From: Trissonchulus latispiculum
Taxonomy: Eukaryota > Nematoda > Enoplea > Enoplida > Ironidae
DNA: 64,000 bases
Assembly (NCBI GenBank): GCA_030248195.1
Contig: JASAND010007004.1
Location: 1 to 64,000, forward strand
Reading direction: 5' to 3'
The first letter of the stretch is position 1. Each line of letters opens with the position of its first letter. This document shows positions 47,314-59,716 of the stretch, one piece after another. The notes below the pieces were generated by a model. That model made no database searches and was not told the origin of the DNA. It worked only from the letters and a program-made list of their open reading frames with translations. A program made the position numbers and the translations under genes.

Positions 47314-47452
47314 CCTTGTCCTCGGTAAGTGAGGACAAGGAGTTTCCAACAACAAGAAGCAATTGTTGCTAAGGCTAATGAGTAGCGTCCCTTGTTTTCA
47401 GCCAAAAGTTCAAGTCAAAATTAAAAGTGAGGGGCCTGAAAACAAGGGAATA
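47314..47452. other. Two long perfect stem-loops (right arm)
   Basis: CCTTGTCCTC/GAGGACAAGG (47314-47340, 10 bp) and CCCTTGTTTTCAG/CTGAAAACAAGGG (about 47391-47450, 13 bp, long loop). The first is homologous to 35151-35182 in the left arm. Confidence 0.82.
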
Positions 47453-47777
47453 ATAACCAATTATTCGTCAAAATAAATAAATTATTTCATTCAAATTAAC
47501 CCATTCAGGGGTCATCCTTTTCATGTGGGCTCAGAATGGCCTACGTATAGCATTTTCGTCAATTTTTGGGCAAGTTAAAGTTACACTTCAATTACTTGTC
47601 CCTTTGGTGACGTTTACATGTAAACCTAAATTTATAAAATTCGCAAAAGTTTCGTCCCCGAAATTTATCAAAAAGTTGGTCAGTTGGGGGCAATATTTCG
47701 CCGTTTTCATTTATCTGAGCCCCTATTGAACTCCTGGCCAAAACGAGCCTGGAACTTTATGTGTAAAAAATAGGGAG

Positions 47778-47812
47778 CTTCTAGAAGTTTCTGGAAACTT
47801 TTAGAAGCTTTC
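47778..47812. promoter_or_regulatory. Heat-shock-element-like array (right arm)
   Basis: Seven contiguous pentamers: cTTCt aGAAg tTTCt gGAAa cTTTt aGAAg cTTTc. Five fit exactly and two have one mismatch. Counterpart of 34726-34760, with the same adjoining cctttgatttta flank in reverse complement. Confidence 0.7.
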
Positions 47813-48066
47813 CTCTAAAATCAAAGGTTCCGCGCTAATTACCAAACGTCTACGAGCTGTCAGCGAGCTGTTGGTCGCTCCAAATTTTCAAAATTCTAAT
47901 CAGTGTTCTAATCCATTCTAATTCATGCATTCTAATCAATTCTAATCAATCGGCCGAGTGCGGTCGTGCAGAAGTCCCCTATCCCCTATCCATTGTTTCT
48001 CGTGACATGGGTATGTCGCGGGAAAATAGCAATGCACGCCCCCCATAGGACGCACCTAAGGACCCT

Positions 48067-48093
48067 TTTCTGGCCCGCACTGGCCAGAAAAGG
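48067..48093. other. 11-bp perfect hairpin
   Basis: CTTTTCTGGCC-cgcact-GGCCAGAAAAG. The left arm has the shorter homologue tctggcccgaaggccaga at about 34480-34500. Confidence 0.8.
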
Positions 48094-48204
48094 AGGAAAT
48101 AAGCTAACACACGAACACTCCCTTCGTTTTAGAGGCCATTTGCCAGCCAATTTTTTCAATATTTAGGCATGTAGGCCACCCTTTTTTATGCTGCTCAAAG
48201 AAGA

Positions 48205-48378
48205 GGCCTTCGGGCCATATTTATATGAATTTTTTAGGCCTTCGGGCCAAACCTTATATGCCTTTTTGGGCCGTTGAGCCCCATTTTATTCAGTATTTTA
48301 GGCCTTGTGGCCAAGTTTCATTTTCACTGATGGGCTTTTAGGCCAGTTTTCGTTTTCTAGCATGTTGGGCTTCGAGCC
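48205..48378. repeat. Array of GGCC hairpins, about 32-bp period (right arm)
   Basis: ggccttcgggcc at 48205 and 48237, gggccgttgagcccc at 48268, ggccttgtggcc at 48301, gggcttttaggcc at 48332 and gggcttcgagcc at 48367. Spacings are 31-35 bp. As RNA, the first two would close a UUCG tetraloop on a C-G pair. It mirrors 34160-34366. Confidence 0.85.
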
Positions 48379-48399
48379 AATTTAATTTTTGTAGTATTC

Positions 48400-51020
48400 A
48401 CGGGATTTTGAGTGGGACCCAACCCTCAAGTTTGAGATAGAGGGTCCCTTTGCTACGACCCTGGAATTAATAAGTTAGTTGGCAGAATCATTTTCCCTAT
48501 CAGGAGTTGCCGGCAATGATTTTCAAGATAGGCATCGTATAACTCTAAAAATATAAGTTTTGTATTATATTTTATTTCAGCTTTAGGTCGGCTTCAAAAG
48601 CATTAGGTAAAAAAATCGCATAGGCCATTTTAAACTAATCCCAAAATTATGAGCTGATATTACTTTTAATCATTTAATTATCCTGCAGTATTTTCAAGAG
48701 GAATGGCCGGCTTCCTCTATTTTTCCTAACCTTTAATTAATCATGTGTTTAGTTTACTATTTAATCCCTGTTGTTAGTAATAATTGCCGAGCAATTATTG
48801 CTCAGTGGCTTTCTTCCAAGTTTCCTCCAAACTTTCACCAAACTTACAAAGTTTATGTTTTTCACAAAATTTCTTTAATAAAGCAATTCCACAGAATAGC
48901 AAACGCCAAACTCGAGCGCAACAAAGTTTAAAGTTTAGAGACCAAATATGCGCATAAACTAGGGTTTAGTTAATTAGTATATGTCTTCAGTAGCTAGATG
49001 TTTATCAGAAATATGTGTAGTCAGTGTATGAATGGGTTCCCAAATTTACGTAAGAAGGTTACTCGGGTAAACCCCTCATGGAGTGTGAGGTTCCGAAATT
49101 AACCAACTTTTAGAAATGCCCGATTTGCATGATTGTTGAATGATTTGATGTTTTGTGTTTGTGTGGTTGAAGAATGAATGTTTTGATTGTTCTACCTGGC
49201 AACTCACGGAACCCCCCCCCCTTGTACGATAGGGGTTGTGAGGATTGCTAGGCCAGTATACATGTTGTCTAGAAATTGCGCAATTAATGATTCTCGGTCC
49301 CAAACTTAAGTTCCACACTTTCATCTTACTAACTATTATCCAACAATAATTAATGATCGAATGGCGTTTAGAAATCACCAGTGCATTAATTGGGTTAATC
49401 GTATATCTGTTAGTAATGTAAACCGTTAAATCGGGATGGTCCAAAACAGTACAGGTTCAGTACGTACAATACGTACGTACAACACAGTACAATCAGTTGA
49501 GATCGTTGGTCGCAGTTTGACAAAATGTAGTTCATGTTAAAACTTGTATCGTTAACCTAAAACTAGCATTCTATCTAGACTGGAACGCTGTTAACATGGA
49601 TCGTCCTAATGATTGGCAGTATATCAATTCCCATCTGGCGCGTGGGAGTAATACCGGTAAAACTGCCCGAAACTCCCATAGTAGGCAGGAGATTGTATAA
49701 ATACGTATAACTGTTTGGTTGTTCGTTAAATGGTTGACATCCGGAAAGAGATAAGGTTAAATTGGCAGTATGAGTGAAGACCCACTGTCGATTTGTCATA
49801 ATATGCAAATGAGGTAACCAATTCGGTCCAGAGTTACGGGGACCCCGGGACAGATTGTTACTATCAGGTGGTCCTCGATTCGTCCGCGTAGGTAGTCCTA
49901 TCATAAAGGAGCGAACGAATCGCAAACAGCGACTTCGTGCTAGTCTGATTCACAAAATTAAGATGCTATTTTAGTATTTTGTACGGCAAAACTCAGAAAA
50001 CTCACTGCCAAGATACAAAGTATGAGCTAGCTAAGCTTTGTTTGTTACCAATGTCGTTCTGTCTCTCTCTATGTATCAAATGGTAGAATTGTGTCATTCG
50101 TGCCCTCACATGTTCGCACTAACAAAACCACCAAATTCGTTCAAGTTTGTGTTTTTTCTGCAGAGTGTTGTAATAACAGCTCAAACTTTTTATATCAGAC
50201 TTTTATCACAAACAGTAAAGACGCTACGTTAATGGTTTCCTTAAAATCCAATGTTGCAGAAATTACGTTAAATAACCGTTCTTGCAGTCACTCGTTCTCA
50301 CTAACGATTCAACCAATTTCACTCTGGTTGACATTTTTAGGAAAAATATCGTACTCTCTATTTAAACTTTTTATGTTACTCCGTTACTTTAAAAGGCAAA
50401 CGTTTCACGCTAATTAATTCCCGCTGAATGCAGTGTCAACAAGACTTAGCTTCACAGATCGAATCCTGTGTGTTTAGTAACACCGGGAACTGATTATGGA
50501 ATCGAATGCCACATATTGTGAATAGCAGTACGTAAGCATTAAAATTAATACCTGAAAATACACAAATAGTAATTAGGAAATACATAGACGTCAATCAGTA
50601 CGTAAGATTTAGGAATCTCTTTGAACCATCTTCTAATGAATCCCCGAAAAGTAGTAATTTTAAGAAACAAATGTTTTGTGATGGAAACGGGTGATTTACT
50701 GTTCCCAAAATGCCTAAAGTCTTCATTTCAAGTCTAATTAAAAGTAAACTGAATATCTGCGGAAGAATCGTGTTGTACTGGCGATTTTCTGCACCATGAG
50801 GCAGAAAATCGCCCAAAATCAATATTCGGTTAAATTCTGTTCATATCAAACAAGTAACGCGCAATTAATCTTAGTTTAGTCGCCAAACGGCCTAAAATTG
50901 CGCCGTTTCGATCGTTTAAGCTGAACATTACTTAAAATCAATGAATCTCCAAATTCTGTCTCAGAAAGCCATCTAAAGTGAGTAATAGTTGTTGGGTTTG
51001 ATTCCCGCGCACATATCCTG
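48400..51020. other. Extra segment in the right arm
   Basis: 2.6 kb with no match in the left arm, so it is either an insertion here or a deletion there. No transposase or terminal repeat is visible. Short frames (49444-49076, 49925-49575) resemble nothing I know. A tRNA T-arm-like cacag-atcgaatc-ctgtg sits at about 50453-50470. Confidence 0.4.
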
Positions 51021-51675
51021 TATTAATGGGTTTTAACCCATTTGATTTAGGTGATCCAGAGGAGCTCATCTGTCAGAAGAACGATCCGCCTGTAATCTGT
51101 CTAGTGTCAGTCAGTGGTTTGCGTCAGTAGCTGGAATCAGTTGTCGGTGTCTTGTCAAAAGTGTATTAGTGGAATCGTAGTCAGTATTGAATCAGGAACT
51201 GAATTGAATTGAATATTGAATTATGTTCGTTTTCTCTGTTTCCCTATGCCCTCTCGTTTTGGGAGCTCAGGCTCCCGGTCTCTGGTTTAGGTCTAACCCT
51301 AACCAGTCTATCGAAAGCATACCTAGATCCTGTGAAGCCAGCTGAAAGAGGAGAATCCGCTAAATTACCATTTTAATTTACATTACTTATATTTCGGGCA
51401 TCTCCTGGTAACACCCCGCCTTGACCGACCCCTGTATTTGTACTCTCCACCCTCCGATAGCCGCCTTATCAATTAATATTCACTGTTGTTTGTAGTTTGA
51501 TTTGATATTAGTCGGATAAGGAAGTCAGTTTAACATAAACTCATACTCACACGCACTGTAGCTGACTGTACCCTATAATCAATACCTGAAGAAGAGGAGG
51601 CCTCAGTTAATTTAGAGGGAAGAGTTAAGCCTACTTGGTAATACATATAACAAGAGGAAGATAGAAAGAATTAAG

Positions 51676-51779
<104 letters not shown>

Positions 51780-51789
51780 TTTAGCTTAA

Positions 51790-53600
51790 GATACAGCACT
51801 CACAATAAGGATGCGTAATTTTGTTTATAAACAACGGTAGTTATTTTACTGTTGACCAGTTGACCAAGAGTTGACATCAGAAACAAGACTTTGCGTTATA
51901 CTTAAATTTTCATAATAACGAATTCTAAGTGAATATTTTCGCATTGACTCGCCTACTGTCTCGTCTTACATCTCATTTGTCGCTATTTTCCATTCTTGGA
52001 GCTGTAATATCGCATAAGCAGTAGTCTGGCTGAGCTAGAAACAACGACTTTGTTGTACTATCAGTTTGCATAATAGATAAAACAGGCCTTGTCACATATC
52101 ATTATCACTAGATGTTTGAATCTGGAATAATTCCAAAAAACGTGTGTTCGAGGTGGGAGTCTTCGTCAATCAATTGCGGCGAGAAAAGGACTTCGTCAAC
52201 GTTCCGCCTAAATTGGTGTCAATCACCTAGAAGTATAAAAATATACTGCTTGGACAGGATTTATAGTGATTAAGGTCAGAACTCAGAACATTCTTGAAAT
52301 TCAACTAAAAAGTCGATCCATAGGTGAGACAACTCGAATGTGTCTCCCACCGCACTTCCAGATTTTGGAGCTGACCTAGAAATATTTCATTAAGGATAAA
52401 AATGGGCGGATTAAACGGATTAAACAGACTTAAATTAACTTTTATTAACCATTTTTAGTATAAGCTAAAGATTTATATTATTATTTACACCGGATGTTTC
52501 GAGGATCTCCTACCGCTGGTTTCGCCTTTCAAAATCCGTCTCCACCAAATGTCTGATCCTGACGTAAAATATGTCTGCTGTTGTTATACACACTCACCTG
52601 GTTAGTCCGTCAACACAACCATTGCAGAATCATTGTGGAATAAGTCTAGTCAGTTGAGAAGGCCAGCTCACTTTAGAGAAACAGTCTTGCAAAAGGCAGC
52701 AAGCAATAGAAAAGGGCGCCACTTGTCAAGATCAGAGTTTAATGTAAGACTAATTACAGGCCAGACAAAGCGCTCCACATCAACTTCATAGTCAAAATCG
52801 TCAAAACAACAGTCTCACAAAAAGATAACGAAACCAAAACATTTCCAAAGAATAAAGTCAAAGCATTCAAATAACAAAGATCATTCTAAACATAAATTAA
52901 ACAATTAATCTAAACTTTAGACAATTTCACTAATTAACTAACTAACATAATTAACTAACTAAAACCTTAGGACAAAAATACGAATGACAAAACTAAACAA
53001 CTAATTATAATAAAATGAAATGTCTTAATTATAACAACTAATTATAATAAACAGTTCACATCTATACATAATAAGCCAGTCTAACTGTGCTTTTGCCTAG
53101 TCCATGGTTACTGTCAGCTACTGGTCTTGTACTGCTCTCTATATGGTAATACTTCAAGGTATTGGGGGTTTTTCATTTTTCCCCTTAAGGCAGGTACCTT
53201 ATGGTTACAGTGGTTCTAATATTATATTTCTAGTTTCTTACTTTTTTATTTTATTCTTAACTTACTAACCACTACCATACGATTAACATTCCTACAGGAG
53301 AGACCTCCATCTCTCCTCACCCATGAGCTTTATTATAAGCATTACCATACTAGTTACTTTACCAGCAGTACGTTATTGTTACTTGTTTCTTTTTCAGATA
53401 ATTCCTATATGTCTTTCTTTTTGTTTGTTGTTGTGTATTATTTGCATTCCTATTTATAGTATTTTTGTTTGCATTTATACGGACCAAAGTTTCTATTTTT
53501 GTGTATTGTGATTACCCTGGTAGAAACCATCACTATGTATTTTCTTTTTTCTTTTGTATTTTTGGTACACTGTATGCCCTCGCAATAGCTCGTGCCGCGA
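51790..53600. other. Intergenic, no supported gene
   Basis: AT-rich sequence with short frames only. If the LTR candidate at 53613 is real, part of this could be degraded internal retrotransposon sequence, but no pol motif is readable. Confidence 0.3.
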
Positions 53601-53612
53601 GCCATGGGGAGA

Positions 53613-54107
53613 TGTAGGGAATATAGGTATATATTGTGTATTTATGTGTGTAACGCTCAACACTTCTTCTTTCGCCTAGCTAAGTGCTGGCTTATTGCCA
53701 CATATGCACTAGTTGGTCGAAGAAGGTTGGGTTAGGCTTGGTTTGCTATCCTATTGGAAGTTCCCCAATTGGTTGGGAGGGTTTACCTAAGCCCCGCCTC
53801 CAGGGGGTCTCAATAATTCTCTCCCTTCAAAACTCAGTGTTGGGTTTCTTTTGTCACGTGTGGTGGTTTTCTCCCCCTTGTAGTTTATTCAGTGTGAATT
53901 CGCCTTTGGGCTCCCTTGTCAACACAGTTGGGTCCCCCACCCCATCTGTATTTCCGCGCTCTCCCGGCTCTTGCGTAAGGTATTGTTTTTTTGTGTACGT
54001 ATTTGTAACAGCCAGGACGGCCTTGTTTAGCTGCGTATATTATTGCTAATATTCTTGCTATACTTGTTGTGTGTACTCTCCATCTATGGTATCTGTGTCC
54101 TTGTTCG

Positions 54108-54166
<59 letters not shown>

Positions 54167-54338
54167 TTGTGTTCCTATTGCTTTATTTAGGAATAGCTAG
54201 GTTAGTTTGTACGTGTAACATCTGTTACTGGCGAGGCTACCGCGGACTGGCTCTTGATTGGTCATTCGCGTTAATCCATTGGGCGCAGTTCCAGTAGCAA
54301 GTCGTAGGTAACCGCTATTTTACAACACTTCCGCTACA
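53613..54338 (+). repeat. Candidate LTR (possibly solo or 3' LTR)
   Basis: It begins tgtaggg directly after a purine tract (atggggaga), as a 3' LTR follows its polypurine tract, and ends gctaca, giving TGTAG...CTACA inverted tips. It is about 726 bp and contains an internal AT microsatellite. No second LTR or clear target duplication is seen, so this is tentative. Confidence 0.35.
54110..54162. repeat. (AT)n microsatellite
   Basis: About 26 TA dinucleotides. The Ile-Tyr frame across it is spurious. Confidence 0.96.
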
Positions 54339-54399
54339 CAAGACCGTGAGGACCGTTTATTTTGTGTAAGGATTTGATCATCTTTACGTGTGGCATGCA

Positions 54400-56200
54400 A
54401 ACGTTAACTGTTACAACCAACTGGCTAATTGATTATTCTGTTAATCACTGATTTCAACAGTCAATAATTGCAGATTGAAATGAACGAAGCTGATTGCTTC
54501 AGATTAATACAGCTCAGCTAAAATACTCAGCAAGAAAACACATAACATACACATTACAAAAATATTTTCAAATGTTTCAGCAATACTGGCGAATCTTGGT
54601 TTTCATAACGATGATATTGAAAGTATTCAGCCTTTATACTTAGAACTATTAAAACGTTTAAGATTTTGATCTCACTTTTGATTTTCAGAAAAACGTTTGG
54701 TATGCGAAACACCCTCTGTCACTAATCAATTGAATGGGATGACAGTTAGACAAAACTCTGCAAAATGCACAAGTAACTGTCTTAAACTTCGATTCTAGCA
54801 AATTATAAACAATAAAATAACAAATATACATTATACACAACGCACATAATTGCTAATTATTAACTTTTAAGGTGGTGATTCCCTTTGGTCACAAAAGTTT
54901 GCACCATTATTACTCATTCATTACTTGGAGTTAAGAAGCCGTTTTTGTATCAATGTATTTTTGTACAATTGTACAATTTTGTATTTTTGTAATGCATACG
55001 ATGCAACTACTGTTGCTTTTCTAAAATATTTTTAGCACATTTTAGAAGCAGTATAATCTTCAAAAATTTTTGCAGACTCAAGTAAATTTTTTCGCGAGAT
55101 ATCGGTTATATCATTCGATACCTTCATCAAATAGCTGGGGACGATGTTTTATGTATTGTGAAATCGCTCTTCTTTATGGAGAAATAAGCTGAAATGTGTG
55201 CGTAACCTGTATTTTGCCTACTTTTTCCAAATTTGTCAAACGACTACATTAGCTAGAAAGCAGTAATCGGGACAACTAAAAAGTCCCTGGGTATATTGGT
55301 GCAGAACACATCTATTAAGTAGCAGCCCTCTAGCTTGCATTGTGAGTGCTCCACAATCTTTGAAACAAAATTGGTCGTGTTTTTGCAAAAACTACATTTT
55401 TTATGATAGCAGCCGACGGGATAGCTGTTGGAAGACGATCATGAGTCGTATAATTTGCCCCTATGAGACCTTCAGATCGACGCCCTTAGTTTGATTTTAC
55501 GGCTTGCATAGTTCGAGAAATGATGGGAGAAACGAGAATTCCCTGCGCCCACATGTCCTTCATATCATGACACAAAAAGAAGATTCAAAGATTTTTTGGC
55601 ATATTTTTAGCAGTTATGTTAGAAATGTCTTTGTTATTTTTTCCTAATTTTGCCACTTTCGTGAACTCATGTGAATGCTTCAAAATAAAATGTGTAAAGC
55701 TCTTTCCAACTCCCTAAACTGCGAAAGTTATAGCGTTTTAAAGAAATCACCACTAAAGGAAGCCAGCACCTTATAAGGATCGGCAACGCTACTGTTGAGG
55801 CTTAATCACAAAAGCTTTAACAACCGTTAACTCAAATTTGGTGCACTTAGTGCAGAAAAAAAGATGCTACTGCATAACAGCTTTCGATTGATGTCAAATT
55901 TGCCTTGTTTTGGGTAATTTGAAAAATTGCCATTTTTTTGCATTAGGAGTGCCAGACCAACAGATTCCGTCCAATGTAGTGACTAAGTTGGGCAACTTAG
56001 CTAAAACAATTGTAGTCAAAACTACTGAGCTACAGCAACAGGAAATAATGGGTCAGTCACTTCAACGGAGAGTGCTCAGAAGTACTATCCTATTACAAAT
56101 AAGGACCGTGAATATTTAAAGTTTCAATGTTTAAAACAACTTTAGCTTCACCTGTTCGCGTCTTGTGACATGGTTGCATTGTAAAATAAGATACTTATTC
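54400..56200. other. Downstream part of the receptor segmental duplication plus dispersed repeat
   Basis: 54410-54620 resembles 17.86-18.18 kb. 55554-55780 carries the dispersed repeat also found at 23.1-23.96 kb. No gene is supported. Confidence 0.45.
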
Positions 56201-56203
56201 AAC

Positions 56204-58256
56204 TTAGTTTTCAGCGTGTAAGGGATTTACAGGAGTTACATTGGCAAAGCTGCTCAACTTAAAATGCGTGCCGACCAATTCTTTGAATTTCTTTCTGTAA
56301 GGAATGCAAAAGGCTAAATTAATAAAAATAGCCATCGACGAATTCAACCCACGACATACTAGCACGAAACCAAGCATAAATCTTTTAACATTCTTCGCAG
56401 TGAGATACAGTGTTGAAACGCTACCTCTATTGATGTTAAAAATTTGAATCAGTGGGTAGTAAGAAAACTCAAGAACTGAAGCTACTGTTACAATCAGCCA
56501 TGGAATAGTACAGGCCAAGTTTAGAATTACTGTCCCAAACACTAAACTTGAAAGTCGTTGATGCTTTTTAAAATTGTTAGACATTCGCAGTCCTCTCAAG
56601 CAATTGTAGCCTCGAAATGAAAAGATAATTTGAAGGGCTATACCAACAATATTAGTTGCAGTGTAGAAGGCCCCCCAAGTGAGTTCCCTTAAGCTGTCAA
56701 TATGGTAAAGATATGTTGTAGTTCGTCCTGACGTGCTTCTTTTCAAAAAGACATAGACAATCAAATGAAAAACATAGTTAGCTGAGAATATAGTTGTTAA
56801 CAGTAAGACATTACCTAATACGACAAAAATAGGAAATTTTGAATTGGAATAGTTTTGGTATTGCAGCGGTTTCGTAATTGCTAGCCATCTATCTATACTA
56901 AGCAGGACAAGAGCAAGTTGATTACACGTTGACGTAACTGGATCTAACAAATTTTCCACTAAATACTGAACCGGCTCGCCTTTACATGAATGTCCTGTTT
57001 CAAAAGCACTCAGTAACGTGCTCATATTAAGCGCTGAAAACGCGGCTAGAACAACATTGCCAATATCAGTTATTGATTCGAAGGTGTAGAAAATCACTGT
57101 GCTTCTGACATTAATATCCTTAACAAACGTTTTATACACTACCGTTACGTTCAGCAAGGTGGACACAATAGCAATTGGTGATAAAATTACAATAAATATG
57201 ATTTTACTAGCAAAATCTAGAAATCTTGATAACTCTGACAAAGCAACAAAATTTAGAACGTTAGGGGAAGGTGGAACAATTGGTGGAAGGGAGCTTGTTA
57301 GATACGAAACGAAATATGCAATAATAAATTTCAGTGAATATATCCACTCAACATATTTTTGCGACCAAGAACACATACCATAAACAAGAGGGCCGCAGTA
57401 TCTAATCAAGTGAATTTCAAATGAGACGATAGGAGTGAACCTTTCATATGTTGAATAGAATAAGCTTACTCTTGAATTATTCACAGAGGCTTCACAAATC
57501 TCTTCGGTATCAGCAAAACTGAGGCCCATCTTTACATGCTCCAAAGCGCAAATACGAAGTGGACATTGCTGTTTCTGCCTGATCATTTCGGTGCTAAAGG
57601 TTGGAAAAATGAGAAATATTTCTGAAAATAATTCGCCGGTTGAGATATTTATAGTTTTCAAATTATAACCATTTCAAAGTATCAGAAATTTTGTCATCAT
57701 TCTCAGGCAAGTAAAAGTTTTCAAAATCGTTTGAATTTCTTTGCGTTTTCTTGAAGACAACATACAGCGAGGGCAAACTTTGAGTTGTACCTCACAACAC
57801 GTTCGCCAGCACGTAGTCCGTGAAGTGCTAGATTAACACTGTATGGTCTCGAAGCTGCAAGTCCCTAAGCGGTGTGCGGTGTCAGTTATTCCCTTCCTAT
57901 GTATTATTATTGTTACTATTTCTATTATTACTAATTTTTATTATTATTCTTATTATTATTAATTGTAGCAATATGCAGGTAAACTAGCAGACAAACTAAA
58001 CCGCAGGAACAGCCAGTATTGGGGAATAAATATCAGAAACAAGACAAAACAAAATAGACAAAGCAAGTAGAAAATTTTAAATTGTGTTATGCTAAACCCG
58101 TTTTTCAAATAATTATGTGTAACTTACTACCTCTCGATTCTTGTCAGGTTGGTCCCGGCGTTGATAAAGACATCTTTATTATTGACGACATTCTTGACAA
58201 TTGAAGATGCCATAATTTGATCCAAGCTTTGGCATCTTGTGTGGATGATCAGATAA
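56204..58256 (-). CDS. Rhodopsin-like 7TM receptor, paralogue B (5' end incomplete)
   Basis: Paralogue of the 21477-25053 gene, about 80% identical by eye. The upstream exon (58256-58131, 126 bp) is bounded by gattcag and GTAGTAAG. The main exon (57593-56204) follows aacctttag. The phase-2 junction joins in frame (AG+C). The N-terminal extension of the open frame upstream of 57593 is intron. Ectodomain CPLRIC and YCGPLVYGMCSW, seven hydrophobic spans, SIDRW, CTIPW and PYRKKF are all conserved. It lacks about ten residues of the loop after TM4 relative to paralogue A. There are no internal stops, so the gene seems functional. The signal-peptide exon was not found; a 3-kb transposon (58352-61389) lies 96 bp upstream of the known first exon. 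Confidence 0.82.
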
Positions 58257-58381
58257 CTGAATCAAAATTAAATGGTTTGCATAAAATAAAATTTGCTCCA
58301 AGTATTCGTTCACTTCAAAGTGCTTTCATTATAAGTTATAACAGTGTAGTATAGGGATTTTTTGCGTCCAGATGTGCGTTT

Positions 58382-58802
58382 GGGGCCCGTTGTATAAAAG
58401 TGATTAGTTGATTAGTGATTAGTGATTAGTTGATTAGTGTAGCAGTTTTTTTGAGATAAACTTTTGCTGCAGTCAGCCTTTTTTGGAATGTTTGGTACCA
58501 TATTGTAGCTGTTGATGTGGTTTGTCCAAAAATCATGAAGTTTTTAATTTATACTCACTGACTCATTTAGTCAAAGGAAAATTTTGAACTCAATCTTAAT
58601 TTGTTTACGTTTTAAGCTGGCATTATTCCAATTTATGTTGTAACTTCATTTAGACTTTTGATTTCATTAGAACTCCCAAAACGCTTCAATATGATATATA
58701 AATTATTGTCGTAGCCCATTTGTAGCTTTTATTATTCTCGAAAAACTGCTACTCTAATCAACTAATCACTAATCAACTAATCACTTTTATGCAAGGAGCC
58801 CC
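58382..58802. mobile_element. 421-bp MITE nested in the hAT element
   Basis: Left ggggcccgttgtataaaagt and right (rc ggggctccttgcataaaagt) tips are inverted, followed by gattagttgattagtgatt repeats on both sides (58401-58438, 58755-58785). No target duplication was found. Confidence 0.75.
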
Positions 58803-59716
58803 GGGACGCAGTTTCTTATCTGGACGCAATGAAATTTTAACGGGACGCAAGCTAGACGCACCATTATTACATTCACTTTCATTCATCCATTTCATTCAGG
58901 AGAAAATTCACTTTTGTAAGAGTATAAGCTTTAAATGTTTCCAGTACCAATTTTCCCCGTTTTTTCCAAAAATTTCTTCGGGTCCTGGAGGCTCCGAGAC
59001 CCCCGGTGTTTCCCACCTTGCCAAGGTGCAAGCTCATGCCTCAATGTTACTCAATGTTATTTGTTAAGTTGTTGTCCACCTGCATCCATATCAGATCTTT
59101 TCGAATTCGTGAATTTCACTTCAATAAATATATAGATCTTACTAGATGCATAACCGTGAACATTTAGATTGTTCTCATTCAACAGGTCATGTAGGATCAA
59201 GATTTGTACTAAAGTAAAACCCCAAAATCGTAGTGTAGAGATTTAGACTACACGATCTCTGAACAAACAATCTTGAACCGCAGAAATAAACTTGTAGAAA
59301 GTACGCTCTGAGAGCGTGACTCCCGACAAACGAATTTCTGGGAATTTCGAAGATTGCAACGATTCGACAGAGTGTGCGCAGGTCAGATTCCTACCGCCCT
59401 AATTACCCTAGCCTACAGTAAGAAAGAAACGAACTGACTAAAATTACGATTTTACTAAATCAAAGTACGAGTTTACTTAGAAATCCAAAATTATGACGAA
59501 ATAATACAAGAAAATAGTAGTACGATTTGAAATTTCAACTCACAACAATTACAGGCACAGAGCAGAATTTAAAGAGAAAGTAACAAAGATTACACAAACC
59601 CGACTCACAGACTCCAAAAAGGGGGAACAGCGGAGGTAATAAAGGTGTCCAGATCAAAAGACCAAATGAGGCGTGAACAATTACTCTGGCGCCCGACTGA
59701 CCGTTACGAAAGTTTC

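Larger units (their letters stand above)
46720..51640 (-). repeat. Right arm of the large diverged inverted repeat
   Basis: Reverse-complement partner of 33.05-35.51 kb, with anchors in the same order. It is longer because the 48.40-51.02 kb segment has only a 0.28-kb counterpart on the left, and 46.87-47.59 kb is also expanded. It has no coding capacity and many perfect stem-loops. It ends outward at the AT microsatellite. Confidence 0.75.

Noticed and set aside
50453..50470. tRNA gene
   Set aside because: A T-arm-like cacag/ctgtg stem with an ATCGAATC loop is present, but no cloverleaf forms with the upstream sequence.
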